A stretch of 64,000 bases of DNA from Eriocheir sinensis (GCF_024679095.1 NC_066520.1:17791831-17855830); one strand, 5' to 3'. Positions 1-14,081 are shown, numbered from the stretch's first letter. The notes: a model not told the origin generated them from the sequence alone. Program-made: numbers and translations.

Positions 1-364
1 TCACAGACTCACTCACACAATCACGCTTCCACCTGCCCTTCCTCACTCCCTCACTCACCCATACCAACTACATTCCTCAGGTCCATCCATCCATCCATCC
101 ATCCACTCATCCATCCCTCACCTGCCTTTCAATTAATTAAGCCCACCTGTCCCACGCACGCTTTGAAGTGTTTCGCGGTAATTAACTTTTTTCTCGCGTT
201 CCTTTTAGATTGCAGACGGGCACTAATTAGCTCCTATAATGATGCTAATTAGAGCCCACTTGGATCCGTGCGGGGATGCTTGCAGTCTCGTCGGAACGGA
301 GAGATTACTAGACTAAAGAAAATTCGCCCGGTTTTGTGAATTTACGTTGTGTTCATTCCTCGTT

Positions 365-368
<4 letters not shown>

Positions 369-401
<33 letters not shown>

Positions 402-420
402 TGAGTGAGTGAGTGAGAGA
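369..420. repeat. (TG)n followed by (TGAG)n microsatellite
   Basis: About 15 TG units run directly into five or six TGAG units. The tetranucleotide probably arose by mutation of the dinucleotide array. Confidence 0.95.
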
Positions 421-3400
421 GTTAAAGTATAGCATGTAGAAGCTTCATTATTGCTGCCGAGTGAAATAAAAAAATAAACAAGTGATTTTTCTCTCCAAAG
501 GTAATTATGAGAAAGTGGTAAATGAAACAGGTAAACGAAAGAGACAGGTGCGTGTGATGGGAGGGCTGTTGGCTGGCGTGAGGGGCGTGGCAGGGTGGAA
601 GGGGCAGACGCGTGTGTAGGGGCGTGACAGGGGCGGGCGGGCGTGCATGGGTGTGACGGGCGGGGAGTGGTTTTCAGCCTACGTGCCTCTGGTGTGTGTC
701 TGGCCCTCTCAGTGCCCCGCTCCGTCTCGTTCAGGGAGGCATTTCCGAAGCATGCAGACAGGTTCGCGGTGACTACATCTTTTATTTACTGACGTGGCTG
801 TAATTTCTTTCCGGCTAGAACAGTTTCAAGAAAAGAGCGACGTGATACCAGCAAAGTTTCCACTGAACGGTAATTAGATCTCTCCTTTTGCTTGGTCGAA
901 TGAGTTTTATTACACCGCTTGAGAAAATAGTCGTTTTCTTTTGCTCCTTTAGTTTGGTCGAGGAATTATTATTGCACCACCTGAGAAAATAGTCGCTTCC
1001 TTTTATTCCCGGCTTTAAATTTGTTTCGTTCAGCATAAGGAAAGGCGTCTGGGCGTTACGCAAGAAGATTAATGGGCCAGCACAGCGGCGAGGGAGGCGG
1101 TGGGGCTGTGCTGTGGCCCCATGCAGCCCCGCACCGCCCCGGCACAGCACGCGTCCACGAGTGAGTCAGGAGGAAGACCCGTCCTGGGGCAGGCGAGGTG
1201 GAGGTGCCATGGGAGGAGGAGGAGGAGGCGTGCCACCGGTGACTCATTCGTGACGTCATCCTCCCGTCTGCTGAGGGGGCGTCTCCAGGGGTTAGGATCG
1301 ATCCTTTGTGTTATTATAATGTGTTACGCGCATGACCCACCGTGGCCGTGCCTAATTGCCCGTGCCAGTCAGTAGTTGCCATGGTCCACACGCCGCCACT
1401 GTCTGCCGCCCTGCACGCCGCCCCCGCCAGACCCCGAGACACCCCTGTCGCCAGGCCTCAGCCCCAGCCTTGGCCTTGGCTGCGTTGTAACCTTGTCTGT
1501 CCCCTCGTCGCTTCGCTTTATTATTTCTTTGGTTGTGTTTGTAATCTTCTCTTCAGGCGCGTGTCCTCATCTCTTCTTCTTAATCTGGCGTCATGGCTCC
1601 TTTTGGCCCGGCTTGTCTCACTTGGCCCATATCCACCTAACAATTTGGTTTATCGCTCTTTTAGTTCCTCTACTTCAGTCTATGTGCGTCTATTTTTGTC
1701 TTCATCCGTTTACATTGCTTATTCCTCCAACGAAAAGCTTTAAAACAGCTTATTACACTTAGGTTTGTCCGTTCCTGTCGTTATTCACCAGTCTTACGTA
1801 AGGATTATGTTTAGTCGACATAACACAAAGAGAGAATACTTGGTTCAGAGGCTGTCATAGTGCACTATGAAGGCTGCAGCGCCGGTCACCAAGGGCACCT
1901 TTACTCGCTCCTTCCCTGAGTGACGGCCCCGCTGGAGGGTGGAGAGGCAGGGACCAACAGGCCACCGAGCGTTTTGTCATGTCTTCAATGAGCGCGTCAC
2001 GTCAAGGGATGGTGCAAATAGACGTGAATGGTGCACGGTTGAAGGAGTGGGAAAGGGGCGTGGTGGCGGCAGCGGCGAGAGGCTGAAGACGAGTCTGAGT
2101 CATGAGGAAGTGTGGGTGAGCCTTGGCCGTGACGGGCGGGGAGGCTGCTGCTGCATGGGGAGGCCCGCTGCTCGGCGCCGGCGGAGTGTGGCTGAGCAGT
2201 GCAGGTGCAGGCGCGGCGCTGCACATGCCTTGGTGCTGACGGGGTGGTTACTCTCGCCTTCAAGAAACAGGAAACACTATATAAAATTCCTTTGCCTGAA
2301 GCATAACGTTCTCGATCTTGTTGAAGCACATTCTCTTGAGGTAAAACAATATATTTTTGTTGTCAAATTGACGGTTGGTCGATATTTTTCACCATGACGA
2401 TATTAAGGTAATTCCATAGTTTTATTGTTGTTTCAAAACAGTATCCTTAAGTTGTTATTTTCTTTTTTATTTCAAAACAGTTGCGTGAGCACATGATTCT
2501 TGTGTCTCGACGATGCATTTGCTGTTTGATAGTCGTGAACCTTATCAGCGTGACACTGAACACCAACAGCAAGGTCGTGTGTGCGTTGTAAGTGGTGGAC
2601 ATGTACCGTGTGTCTAAACTTTACATTTTCATGATTCACACGACTTGGTGGCTCTTCTCACGCCCTCCGCCACAAGGTCGCCCCTTTACTCACACCACAT
2701 GGCTCGCTGCTGTTCCTCCCGCCTCCATTACGGGGCTCCTCGACAAACATGTCCCCATATAGATATTAAGCCTCAGCGTTCTGCTCCATATATGGGTCAA
2801 ACAAGGGCCTTCGTGACCCGCCGGAGACAGCTGCTGGAGGGACGGCCTTGGTGACGCTCACGCCCCGCGCACAGGCATCGGCGAGGCGGTGACCAGCTGG
2901 GGAGGGCCGGGCCTTTCGAGCAGGGTAGTACTTTGTTTAGTGTTGAAATGATTGCGTGTTTTCTTTCAGTATGTTAATGGGTAGTTGTTCAGTCCATTAA
3001 GCAACGAGGCAGGTGTCGGGATGAGGCCAACGGTGAAATTAAACGCGGTCAGAGTGTGATGGGCAAAAAACTAAAGAAAGAAAAAGTGCAGCACTACTAA
3101 CGGGGTCACCACAGGGCCGGGTCGGTGAGGTAAGACTGGTGAGCGTCCGTGGGGCGGCACCACCCGCCGCAGGGCCGGCGTGCCCAATGACTCACCACTT
3201 GGGAGAGAAATGCCGCGTCGGGCAACCCTGCAGATCCAGCTGGGTGAAAATGTGTTTTGCATTGTTTTACGACGGTGAGAGTTAGCTGGCGACGGCGGGG
3301 CTCTGGCTGGGCTGAGGCGGCGGCTGCCTGGCCGGGTAAACAACCGCTGAGGCGCACCTGGCGGGGAGGAAGGCGGCGGCGGCGCTTCCTGGGTGTTGAT

Positions 3401-3593
3401 GTGATGGTCGGCGATCTGAGTTGTCGGAATGTCGGCAGCTTCATCCTTCCTTGTGCCTTTTGCCGGCTGTTGTTCCTGAAGCAAAGCCGAGAAATTTTCT
3501 TTGTTCTTAAGCTAGCTTATTGTTTTGATACTAATTGGGTGTTTGTTAGTTATCTATAGTGACGAGCTTCTTGCAGACACTTTATGGTAACGC

Positions 3594-3596
<3 letters not shown>

Positions 3597-3632
<36 letters not shown>
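3597..3632. repeat. (AG)18 microsatellite
   Basis: Uninterrupted AG dinucleotides. Confidence 0.95.
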
Positions 3633-3635
<3 letters not shown>

Positions 3636-3801
3636 CCTATATGTAAATGATTATGAGTCTCCTCTATTTTACCAGCTGCAAATGAAGCTAAGCAGATAAT
3701 AGCCGCAGTTTAATATTTTTTTCATAATCCAACGCTTGTCATTTGCATTTGTTTGCCGTATCGTTCGCCTTTATTGAGGCCCATTCGTGCATTAACGTCA
3801 G

Positions 3802-4046
<245 letters not shown>

Positions 4047-4644
4047 CAAGTTACAGCACCCTGAGGGACAGTAGTTTATGTGTATTGCCATCAACCGTTT
4101 ACAATTCCCCTCCCTCCTAGCCTCTTCCTCCTCCTCCTCCTCCTCCTTGTAAAACCTACCTCCTTTTTTCCGCTGGACACGTCATTCTCATAAACCTCCG
4201 TCTCGGCGCTTATAATGAGAACCAGGGATCGGCTTCGTCCTCTTTTTTGGCCGCAAACAACCGTACGTAATTAAGACAGCACGCGCCCAAGCCTCATTAT
4301 ACGGCCTAGTGAAGTATGTGTCACGTGTGTCGTTAAAGTCAGGCTTGGTTACGGTACATCAGATGGTTACGCTTGCCCGACATTTACGTGCTCATAAACC
4401 ACCTTCACCGAGGGACAAACGTGCGCTTTGGTGTTGAGTGCTTTCTTCGTATGTACATTTTTTTGTATCCCGTTCTGTGGTTTTGTGGTTGTGGTGCTTT
4501 TTTCCGCATACTCGAGACAGGAAATGGTTGAATATTGCATCTGATCCCATGTCACAAAATCAGGAAGCCCCAAAACAAGTCAGTGGTATTCTTGAACTGA
4601 TATTATGTCGGTGTTTTTATGAAGCTTTACGGTCATTTTCTTAA

Positions 4645-4800
4645 ACATTTCGTCGCCCGAGCACACATTTTCGACAAGGCTTTCGTAGGAGTTTTAGGCT
4701 TTTCCAGGGGTAGTTTTGAGACCCTGGTGGTAGGTTAACCCTTCTTCTTTACCGTGAACTTAAAAGAACACTCATAAGAACCTGATTAATCTCCTCTTCG
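4645..4800 (+). repeat. SINE-like dispersed repeat, copy 1
   Basis: This copy carries the family core in order: a segment resembling TTCGGCGCCCAAGCACACAT, then CAAGGCTTTCGTAGGA, a CCCTGGTGGTAG block, and a final segment ending near CCTGATTAATCTCC. The same order occurs at 28312-28535, and in reverse orientation at 18667, 19893, 47040, 48145 and 57880. The 5' head is missing here. Confidence 0.75.
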
Positions 4801-5784
4801 GCATTAGGAAATTATGGGAAAGGCGGAAGTGACTGAGAATGCCGACCGTAATCCTGTCTCAACACTTTTGCACGAGGATGTAATCTCACCACGTATCTGC
4901 CACACACAAGGAAGTCCTGCGTCGCTACACTATTATCCCCTTGCCAAGAATGTGTCTGTTTATGCCCTTAAAACCGCCCAGGGCCACAGCTGTTTGGTAT
5001 CAACGTATTCTAATGAGATCCGACCGGCTGCCTGCCCTGGGTGATGGTGTGTGGCGGAGGTGGCGGGGCGGCGCGAGGGATGCACAGGGAAAGGAAAGCA
5101 GGCAGGTGCACAGTGCAGGTAGGAAGGGGCTTTGTCTTGTTTTTTTTTTTTTTATATAGGAAATGACTGAGGTTGAGGATTGCCCTGCTCGTTCAACATC
5201 ACTTCCATTGTCTAAAAAGTTCTGGTGCTTTGAAAATGACGAGAGTTTTTAATTATCTAAGTGTGGGAGTTTGCTAGGTCACCAAGGGAATCGTGGGTAG
5301 GTAGGTTCTTAATGGCAGAAAGGACACAGCGTTGCCAGTTCATCTTTATGGCCACCGACGAAACAAGGGAGCACGTCACTGAATCTTAAGGTGTAGGCGC
5401 TGTTGCTCGTTTCTCGGGTGACATTTGCATTGAAATTACCGGAGGCCCCACCTTTCCTGCCCCTTTTACCCTAACACCAACACCCAGCGCTTCCTCACAC
5501 CTCCTTTCTCGCTCTCTCTCCTTTCTCCTCCGGCTCCATTGTGGTCAAAGGCGGAACAGCTGCAGGGGGTCGGTCGCCTACGCCGCCGTCTAGGTTCATG
5601 AGCATAAGAAGATAGAAATCATTAACTTGGCACACCCTCAGGCAGGTCATAGAAAGTCTGACTAGTCACGTCGAGCCTTGGCCGGCTTTCTTCCGTCAGG
5701 CGGCTTGGTGTGCAGTGATCCCTTAAAGCCTCGATGATTCATTCTCTTGTCAACGTTCTGGAGGTTAAAAGCCTTGGTTAAAAG

Positions 5785-5925
5785 TATTCTTAAAAAAGCC
5801 TTACGTAGAAGTTGCTGGGGTTTTCAGGGACTTTTGCGATTCTAGTGATAGTTTTACCTAACTTCTTCACATTGAACTGGAAAATCACCCGTGAAAACCC
5901 GGTTAGTCTTCTCTGTGGTCTTGGG
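5785..5925 (+). repeat. Diverged partial copy of the SINE-like repeat
   Basis: The segment has AAGCCTTACGTAGAAGTT, a degenerate TCTAGTGATAGTTTTACC block and AACCCGGTTAGTCTTC in the same order as copy 1, with many substitutions. It lacks the GGCGCC end. Confidence 0.5.
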
Positions 5926-6469
5926 TAATAGTCGTAAAGGGAGCTCGATACGTTTAAGAACATGAGCCAAAGGGACAGAAGGCGGCGAAGTGACCTCATT
6001 GATCATGTGTGTGTCGGCCCCATCCCAGGCGTCCCCGCGGGAGGGCTGCTGGAACCCACTCTTGTTTCCTTTCTGATCTACATGTCGCACGGTTCAGAGC
6101 GAGCTTCTTGACTTTAAAAGACCACAATCTAGGGCGGCATCGGGGTAGGCTGTGCCATAGATCACCGGGAACGCCAAGGCGGTCGGGCGCCATGCCTTAT
6201 AGGGCAGACCCATGTGGGAGGCGCCCCGCCAGCGGTCGTCGCAGACTCCGCACGAACCCTACAAGGAAAGCACGTCTCCCACCACCGGGTCTGCCCCCCT
6301 CCATTATGCTCCCTGTTCGACTCCGTGTTGCTCACAGTCACCGGCAATAAGGAGTCTCGGCAGGTTTGTTTCCATGAAGGGGCCGTTAGTCATGGCTTCA
6401 ACGACGACCCTGGAAATGTAGTCGAGTCTGGCGCCCTTTCCTTTTTTCGTCGCATGTGAGGATAAGGAA

Positions 6470-6715
6470 AACCAAACCTGCTGAAGACGATAACCTTTAG
6501 AGTAAACAATGTCTGGTCTCTTTAATATAAATAACCAACTAGTTCAGATAAATATAAAAGATACAATTTGTCTTTTTGTCGTCTTTTCCTTCACGTTGCA
6601 TATGGAGTTAGAGAAAACCAAAACTGCCGAAGAAGAGGACTTTAAATATGAAATAACCAACCAGTTTAGATAAATATATATAAAAAAAAATACAATTGGT
6701 GCTCCGTCGCCAAGG
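6470..6715. repeat. Two-copy imperfect tandem duplication (AT-rich)
   Basis: Two segments of roughly 120 bases each contain, in order, an ACCAAAnCTGC(T/C)GAAGA block, a TTTAATAT-type block, AATAACCAACTAGTTC or AATAACCAACCAGTTT, and GATAAATATA. The second copy follows the first directly. Confidence 0.5.
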
Positions 6716-7048
6716 ATGGTAATGGAAAGCGGGTCAAGAAAGTCATCAAGAGGAAAAACGAGAAAAATAATGGTTGTGAGCTTATTTTTTTTCTTTTTCT
6801 TCAGAGAGAGAGATGGCGAGTTTATCGGAGTTTTATGTAAATGAAGACTTGTTTGGGTGTTTGTTGACGGAGGAGTGGTGGTGTGGATGGCGGTGGAGGT
6901 GGTGGTGGAGGTGTGGATAGCGTTGGAGGTGGAGGTGGAGGTGTGGATGGTGTGGCTGCCCTGGTGGGGGTTATGCCGCCAGAGACTCCTTGCTGAGGCT
7001 GAAGCACAAGAGGAGTGAGAAAGTGTGAAACGTAAGATGAAGCTATAT

Positions 7049-7066
7049 TCTCTCTCTCTCTCTCTA

Positions 7067-7113
<47 letters not shown>
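7049..7113. repeat. (CT)n(TA)n compound microsatellite
   Basis: About nine CT units pass through TCTATC into about 24 TA units. Confidence 0.95.
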
Positions 7114-7117
<4 letters not shown>

Positions 7118-7747
7118 CACAAGCGCCTCCCCAGGAAACTCAAGGTACCAGTCACTTCACTACAAAGGCCAAAGACACCACTAACTCCCTCAGTCTCTCT
7201 CTTTCCCCCTCGGCAAAGAGACTCGACTTGTGAAAAAAATGAACGTTGAAGAAAAAAAAAGCAGTGTTCATCTCCATCTAAGGCTCGGTGTTCTCGTTTG
7301 TGTCGAGGTTGATGGATCGTGAGGAATGGCAACACGGGATTGACATGAGGCAGAGGTCAACTTTTTGCCCTCGTGTAGCAGGCCGGAACCGAGCAAAGCC
7401 ACGTAGTAATTGAGTTAGTCAGTAATTGAGGATGTATACGATTACTTACACGGGTAATGATATTTTGGAGATCCTCATATATTTAAAAATAACTACAACC
7501 CATCTTTTTTTTATAATGTGCTATCTATGCAAACGAAAACCTACGTCAATATGAAACTCCTTGGTCGTAAAAATGCAGACAAACACGATTCTAGATGCAT
7601 TGCCATAACGTGTGAATCATGTCACGTTAGACTGATGGATGGTCGCAATATTTGGGTGGTAGTCCAAACAGAAACGTCAACTCAACTAAACGATCTCGTA
7701 TCAACATCATGACGTTTGTGTAACCTGAGGAGGAGGCGGCTCATGTC

Positions 7748-7750
<3 letters not shown>

Positions 7751-7808
<58 letters not shown>
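7751..7808. repeat. (TG)n microsatellite
   Basis: About 28 uninterrupted TG units. Confidence 0.95.
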
Positions 7809-10800
7809 ATCTAGAGCAGCCTCCGCACCCACCTCTGTCGGGGACCTGTCGGCGAGAGGACGTGGAGGAGCGGAGGGCATTGTGACTGGAGGGTGTCGGG
7901 GCGCTCGAGGAGTGGGCCGATAGTGCATGAAAGGCGTTGAGGAGGACGGGAGGGTGACGGAGGGGTGAGAGGGGCCGAGGAAAGGGTAAGGAAGATGGCA
8001 GAGGGACGGGAGGAGGCCAAGGAGGAGGAGGGAAGGGGTACACTTGTAGTGGTTCGTCTGGTGGTGACTCACCTCGCTGCCCCTCCCATATGCCATCCTC
8101 CCCGCTGGCCTGCAAGACTCCTTCGGCCCTCTCTCTGCACCTCCTCCCCTCTCCCCATCTATCCTTCACAATACTTCTTTTCCTTGTCTTTTTTCGTCTT
8201 TTAACTCAGTAATGTCCTTGGTTGCTGCTGGTGTCTTTGTCACTCTTGTGTAATACTGAATGTGTCGAGAAGATGGGCCCACAGCGGGACACACTTGCAA
8301 GGCGCCACAAACAATTCAATTTAGACTCATTATAAAGCTTGTCGGGGGACGAGACGGGGCTGTAGACGTCCTGAAGCATGAATCAACAACAGTAATCGGT
8401 GGGGTGGCGACGGGCGTGGGTGGTGGGTGTTTAGTGTGCAGCTGACGCGTGGTGATGGGGTGGGTGGTGAGTGTCAAGTGGGCAACGGTGGTGAGGTGAC
8501 AGGGTGGAGATGACATCATTGTGTTTAACGGGCTGTAGAGGTGTAGTGAGTGGTGTGTGCCCGTGTGGTGGTGATGGCGGCGTGGTGGGCGTGGAGGAGG
8601 GTTGTGTAAGACGGTGGGAGAGGAGGATGCAGCTGCCGGCGGGGGCGCGGGGGGTGGGGGGATGATGCACGTCTCCGTCCAGTGTGTGCTGTGTGGTGTG
8701 GTGACCCGTGGGAGGGGAGGCAGCAGCAGGGAGTGGGTCACGCCATTGTGCCTTACAGTTGATGTGAGGCATGATGTCACTTTCCTTCCTTGAAATTCCG
8801 TCCTCAACAGTTTCATCACACAATACTTGCATGTTCCATCCCTCCTTCAGCTTAGCAAAAGAAAGTGCAATAAAAAAGGGATTTAAATGCCATTGCTGTC
8901 AGTATGCTTTCACTTTTTTTAGAACGCTGCTGGTGAAAGTTGTCATGGTTAATGTTTAATAAAATATATTTGATCGTTTATCGAAGTGCATGTCATCGAG
9001 TTGATAGAACAGAAGCTTATATGGCAGAATAAATATGGTTTCATGTCGATGTGTGGCAGAGTAATGGTAAAAGGAAAACAGCTGCCGGTTTTGCTATCAC
9101 ATAATTCATTTTAAAATCATTACAAGTGAAAGATGTACCCCCCAGCACTGGAGGCAAAACACACCCTGGCTGTTAATTACGTGAAGTATTTACGGCCGTG
9201 CCTGCAGCCGTGGCCGCCGGGCATGGACTGCTGCATCACCGAGCAGCAGCGTCGCTCACACCTCGTTGGCTCGTTAGCCGCGCGTGGCGACCATTTTTGC
9301 ACATGTCGGGGTTTTGCGTGCGTGAGTGTAAAACTGTCGTGAATTAAGTTAATCTTTGTAATCCCGCATTAAGAGGGACAAGGTGTGAGTGAGAGGCGAT
9401 TGTGAGGAGAGACACGTCTACAAAAGTGGATTGCCTCGTATGGCATGTCTTCGTTTTGTAGTCAAGAGAAGCAACTTGGATATGTGATTTCAACCGTTAA
9501 TGATAATGTGTCAGCGCAAAGCCTTATTGAAAGAGATATATTGTCAATAATGTTGAAAATAATTCATCATACTAATAGGAAACACCTTGGTGATGACGAA
9601 TCTGTCTCTTTGATGCCTTGTTGGGGAAAGGAAACAATGCAGTGATTGGTGGTGATGTTCGCAGCGCCATATTGGGAGAAGAAAACAATATATCGATGAT
9701 AGTGGAGAAAGGCGTGCTTACGTGACGAGTCTGAAGGAGAGAGTTCCTGCCTCGTGCCCACACCTGGCCGCCGAGATAACAACCACCTGCTCTGGTCGAT
9801 CACAGATAGAGGCAGGCTCGTTTTGCTCGCACATTTTCCTCGTTGCAGGAAGTAGCGAAGGGGAGCGGGAGGACACGGCGGTGGGAGAGGAGAGGGTAGG
9901 ATGAGACGGGCAGATGTGGTAATGTGTTGCTGGCAACCTGCTGCTCCCAGGGATGACTCACTCCCTTCCCATACCATACGTTGTGGCCCTTCCGATCTCG
10001 GCCACGCTGACCCGCCCCCGCCCCGCCAGCCACCGCGAGATTGTCCTTCCCTCTCGCCCTGCAGCATCACTACAGGCTGACGATGCTGGAACACGAGGGT
10101 TGATTTAGTAGGTTTGCTGTTCCCTGGCTGTTGCAAGGCAAGCTAGTGGGAGCACAGGGAGGGAGCAGCGTGTTTAGGGAGGAGCGGTAGCGAAACCGGC
10201 AGCTCGTGGCGTTGCCTTGGGCGGATGTCGAGGCCACATGACCCGCTCACGCCACCCCGGCGCTAAGGTCGGGCCAGGTGTGCGCTTCCTCCGCCGTCTG
10301 GGATGCGCTAGACTGAGCAGACCGAGGAGCAGGCCGCCCTCGAGCGTCACGCAGCAGGGGCGTGAAGCTGCTGTGAAACCATCGGTGTGTAGGACTAAGA
10401 ACCGATACGGCCCAAATTGGTCTGGCCGAAAAAATTAGGAAAACTTCTCCAGAACTCTGAGGACCGTTGGGGTTGCCAGGCGGGCTGAGAGAAAGCACGG
10501 CGGCGGGGCGGGTGAGGCGGCGGGCGGGGGGAGGCAAGCACCGGAGAGATGTGCATTCGCGGCCCACACCCGACAGTGCAGGCGCCGGCGTTGCTCGCCT
10601 CCCCGCGTGATCAGAGTGCCTCCAAGGATACCTACTGTGCCTTCTACTACTACGGCTGCTGCATGAATCGTGCTGAACCAGAGGTTGATATCACGGGTGG
10701 TTAAGCTGGCTAGTTTTTTGGGTCGTGAGATATGATTTTTTTTTCTATGCCCGGCTTGCTTGCAGCTTCCCATGAGTGGAAACGACGCCCTGTAGCATGA

Positions 10801-12307
10801 TGGCGTCACAGATGACACTGCATTGAAATATATGGTTAGTGTGACGCGGGCGAGTAAGTGAAGGTGCGGGTGTTGGGGCGACTAACAGGACAGGACATAA
10901 CGGGTGGTGGGAAGGGACGGGACGGGACGGCTGGGAGACACCGCTGGAGGACAGTTGTGCCACGCCCACGCCTTGGGTCCTCTACTCACCATGTGGCTTG
11001 CTCAGATGTGTTCCTCTCTCCCGGGATAGCCTGAATGAATGGTATGTGATACATGTGTTCTTACGTCAAGTGAAAGAAATACCGTGTGGCCCGCCGGCGT
11101 GTTGGTAACGCTGTGTTCACTCCGCCGCCCGCAGCTGCTCCCCCCACGGCGCCTCCAAGTGGCAATGTTTCGTGTACGCCTCACACTCGGCATACCAATC
11201 ATACCTTAGTTATACCAGGAGTGCTGTAAATAAACCGTGGCCTGAGGTCTTACATTTTCCTAACACTTCACGTATACACTAACCCACCGTGGAAACAGAG
11301 CATTACTCCACGCCAAAAAAATGAACGGTTTATATAATCCGATGCGACTGATTAAAGAAGAGAGAAAAATGTCATCCCTTTTTTTGTGTCTAAGGTCACC
11401 GCCGTTGTCACCTCACCCCGCCGGGTCGCGCGCGTGGCCCCGTGTGAGCCGAGGCGTTGAACACCGCCCGCTGCGAGGGGTTCGTTTTGGGAGACAGGCT
11501 ACTTAATCTGCATCTTGAGTGGCTGCTGACGAGGGACGTGCGTGGGAGAGCAGCTCTAAATAGAACGTTGACTTTTTTTTTGCATTTGTGATTTAAAAAT
11601 ACTTCGACACTCCACTTTCTTGTGTTGGTGCTGAAGAATAAAAAAGGCGTAGATAGTAGGAAGACTCAAGAAACCAAGTAGTAAGAATAACGAAGTAAAT
11701 AGTCATACGAGAATAATTCTAGTAGTAGCAAAACAGCAAAAATAAAGCAAAAGGAGGGGTCATTGTGTGCCAAGGAGGGCGGTGTTGCCTCACAAGAGCG
11801 ACCTTCACACTGCGCCGCATCGGGGACTCATTAGGACGCAGAACAGAGCCAAGCAAACGAGGGCATAATAGGACAGTGTATCCGTGTGGTTAAAGGCCGT
11901 GTAATAGACGCCCGCCGCTGTGAATTAAGTCCTTGGTGCTGTGTTTGGTGGTCTCCACAGTTCTTTTTTCCTTGTGTTGGGCGGTGGAATTCTCCTTAAC
12001 GTTATTATCTTTCCCTGTCGTCCCCGCTATCTTGTGCAAAGTTAAAATGGTTGCATCTGCTGTCCAGAGTGGAGGGACAGATATGTTGATGAAAGGGTCA
12101 GTTCATGGCTCACTCATCCTGAAAATTACACCCTCACATTACAATTTCCTTATCTCAAGCTCGTGAATATGTGTGTGCAGCGAGTTTACACACCAAATCT
12201 ATTTATTGAGAGTCTTAGTATTGTGAGGTACAGAGATTTGTTTATTTTTAGTGCTTTTTGTGTGTGGCATTGTTGCTGACCGGTGTTTTTTTTTGTGTGT
12301 GTTTCAG

Positions 12308-12450
12308 GTGACACGGATGGTGTAGGTCGGTGCCTGGTGGAAGCAGCGCGCAACACTGGCTCTGACGACAACATCACTGCTGTGGTAGTGTTCCTTCGAC
12401 CCGTGGCCACCATCATGGAGGAGGAGGCGCAGCGCATCGCCCAGGGACAG
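12308..12450 (+). CDS. PP2C/PPM-family protein phosphatase, C-terminal catalytic exon (gene continues upstream)
   Basis: This exon encodes about 47 residues beginning DTDGVGRCLVEAARNTGSDD and running into NITAVVVFLRP. This is the last conserved segment of the PP2C fold, where the Asp before Asn-Ile-Thr (codon 12367-12369) is a metal ligand in known PP2C structures. The order 'LV-AAR-GS-DNIT-VVVFLR' is closest to PPM1E/PPM1F (POPX) phosphatases, which dephosphorylate Ser/Thr, including on PAK and CaM kinases. The acceptor TTTCAG precedes 12308 and the donor CAG|GTGAGT follows 12450. The exon is entered one base into a codon, so earlier exons encoding the rest of the catalytic domain must lie before the window. 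The PP2C class is confident. The PPM1E/F assignment is an inference from this short segment, so no symbol is given. Confidence 0.85.
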
Positions 12451-14081
12451 GTGAGTTACGGGGCAGGTGCTGAGGCGAGGTTGCTGGGCCATGGATGTAG
12501 GCGTCCCGACAAGCACGATCCAGTTGCTGTTCTGTAACTAATCCTGCTTGGAAATCACAAAATAACACTTCCATCTCTTACATACCATAGAGCAAGTGTA
12601 TTGCCACCGGTTCGTCATTACTTTTGAATAATTAGTACTTTTCGCGGTGAATTTGTGTGAAACAAAATTTATGTAACGTTAATATTGTAGATTTTGAAGA
12701 TGATTATACGTATAGTTTATCATGCTGCTAGGTCCCGCCCATTGGATGGACATACTGAATCAGATTATCCAAGAGTGATACTCATAGCTAGACAAAAATT
12801 ACAGATACTCGCCTTACCTTAGTTTTTCATTCTTAATAATGCTACCTAAGCAATGTTTTATCACTCCCATGTTCCCCGCCCCGCCCTCTCCTGCCTTCCC
12901 TTCTACACCTCTCCACTAGCATTTTGACCAGTCTCTTCCAGTTAACTACTTTCTTCCTACCTTGGGTAATCATGCCCGTTATAACACCTTTACTTGGCAC
13001 CATTAACAGTACCATTTACATGCCACTCACCCTCGCCCCGTGGTAGCCCCGGGGAGGGTTGAAGCAAGGGCCGCTGCTAAATTCCCGGGGCTGTGTTCCA
13101 GGGCGCTCCCTTCGACCTGCGGCGGGGGCCATCCCCCGCCACCCTCTTATGATTCTGGGTTCACCAAAGTTTGGGTATTGGCGGCCCTTGCGAGGTCACC
13201 GCAGATTGGCTCAGCAGGTACAGGTTGTGCGGCTGCTGTCTAAATGCCTGTCCTGGATGGTCCATAAACCCCCTCCCCCTCCCCGCCTGGCCTCGGCTGG
13301 CTCTCGGTGCCTCCACAACCCGCAAAACTTTTCCTTCACTTGTAGAGTTTTCGTGTTTGTCCCCAAGCTTGACGATAGTGTCGTAGTTTTATCGGTTTAG
13401 TGTCTTGTTCATATTTGGAGGAAAAGTGTCGTGCCGCCAACCACACCAAAGCAGACCCTCCCTCCCCCCCTCACTGACGCCTGCAGGAAGTAGCTTCGTT
13501 TTGCAGCACCCTCCCCCCACACCACACTACATCGCCTCTAAATGTCCTCAGCCACTATACATATATAAATTTCTCCTTCGCTGTACTTAATCCGAATTGC
13601 AGTCCACTGTGTTGAGATGTATCGCCTTTGACATACGATTAAAAGGGAAGATTAGACACTTCTCACGGCGGCTGGATTGAGGGAGTTAGGTCACTATAAC
13701 TTAGCGTCTGTGAAGTATATTAGTGGATTTGGTGTTCAATTAAAGTTTGTATTCATGTAGTTATAGTTGAAAGGATAAAGATTAGGCACTTCTCGCGGTT
13801 GCAGAATTCAGGGGGTGATTCATGGAGTTTGGGTTCTGCAATTTAGTCTCTTTGAAGTATAGTAAACAGTTAATGAGGTGTTCTATTGAAGTTTGCATTC
13901 GTATAGTTATAGTTTCAAAGACAAAGGTTAGACACAGGTTAGCAGGATTCAAGAAGTTAGGGTACTGTAACTTAACATCCATAAAATATATAAGACAATT
14001 AGGCGTTCAGTTGATTCTCGCATACATATAGTTCTTCACACTACCTGGCGGGGATGGCTAACACAACAGATGTCCATACAG
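12451..14081 (+). other. Intron 1 (visible) of the phosphatase gene
   Basis: The intron is bounded by GTGAGT and CATACAG, and both flanking exons are in phase 0. The first kilobase has no recognised feature. The end carries a three-copy tandem repeat (13643-14040). Confidence 0.8.
13643..14040. repeat. Three-copy tandem repeat (about 130-145 bp units) just before an exon
   Basis: Units begin near 13643, 13777 and 13925. Each has GAT/GGTTAG(A/G)CAC, then a segment like GGGAGTTAGGTCACT, then CTTAGCGTC or a variant, and ends near GTATAGTTATAGTT. The divergence is substantial, so the duplications are old. The last unit ends about 40 bases before the exon at 14082. Confidence 0.7.

Noticed and set aside
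1100..1762. GC-rich frames near 1.1-1.7 kb considered as an upstream exon
   Set aside because: Overlapping frames on both strands, Arg/Pro-rich low complexity and no match to PP2C catalytic motifs.
9133..9342. A 69-codon plus-strand frame in the first 12 kb
   Set aside because: Short, with no recognisable protein and no acceptor/donor pair that fits the phosphatase gene.
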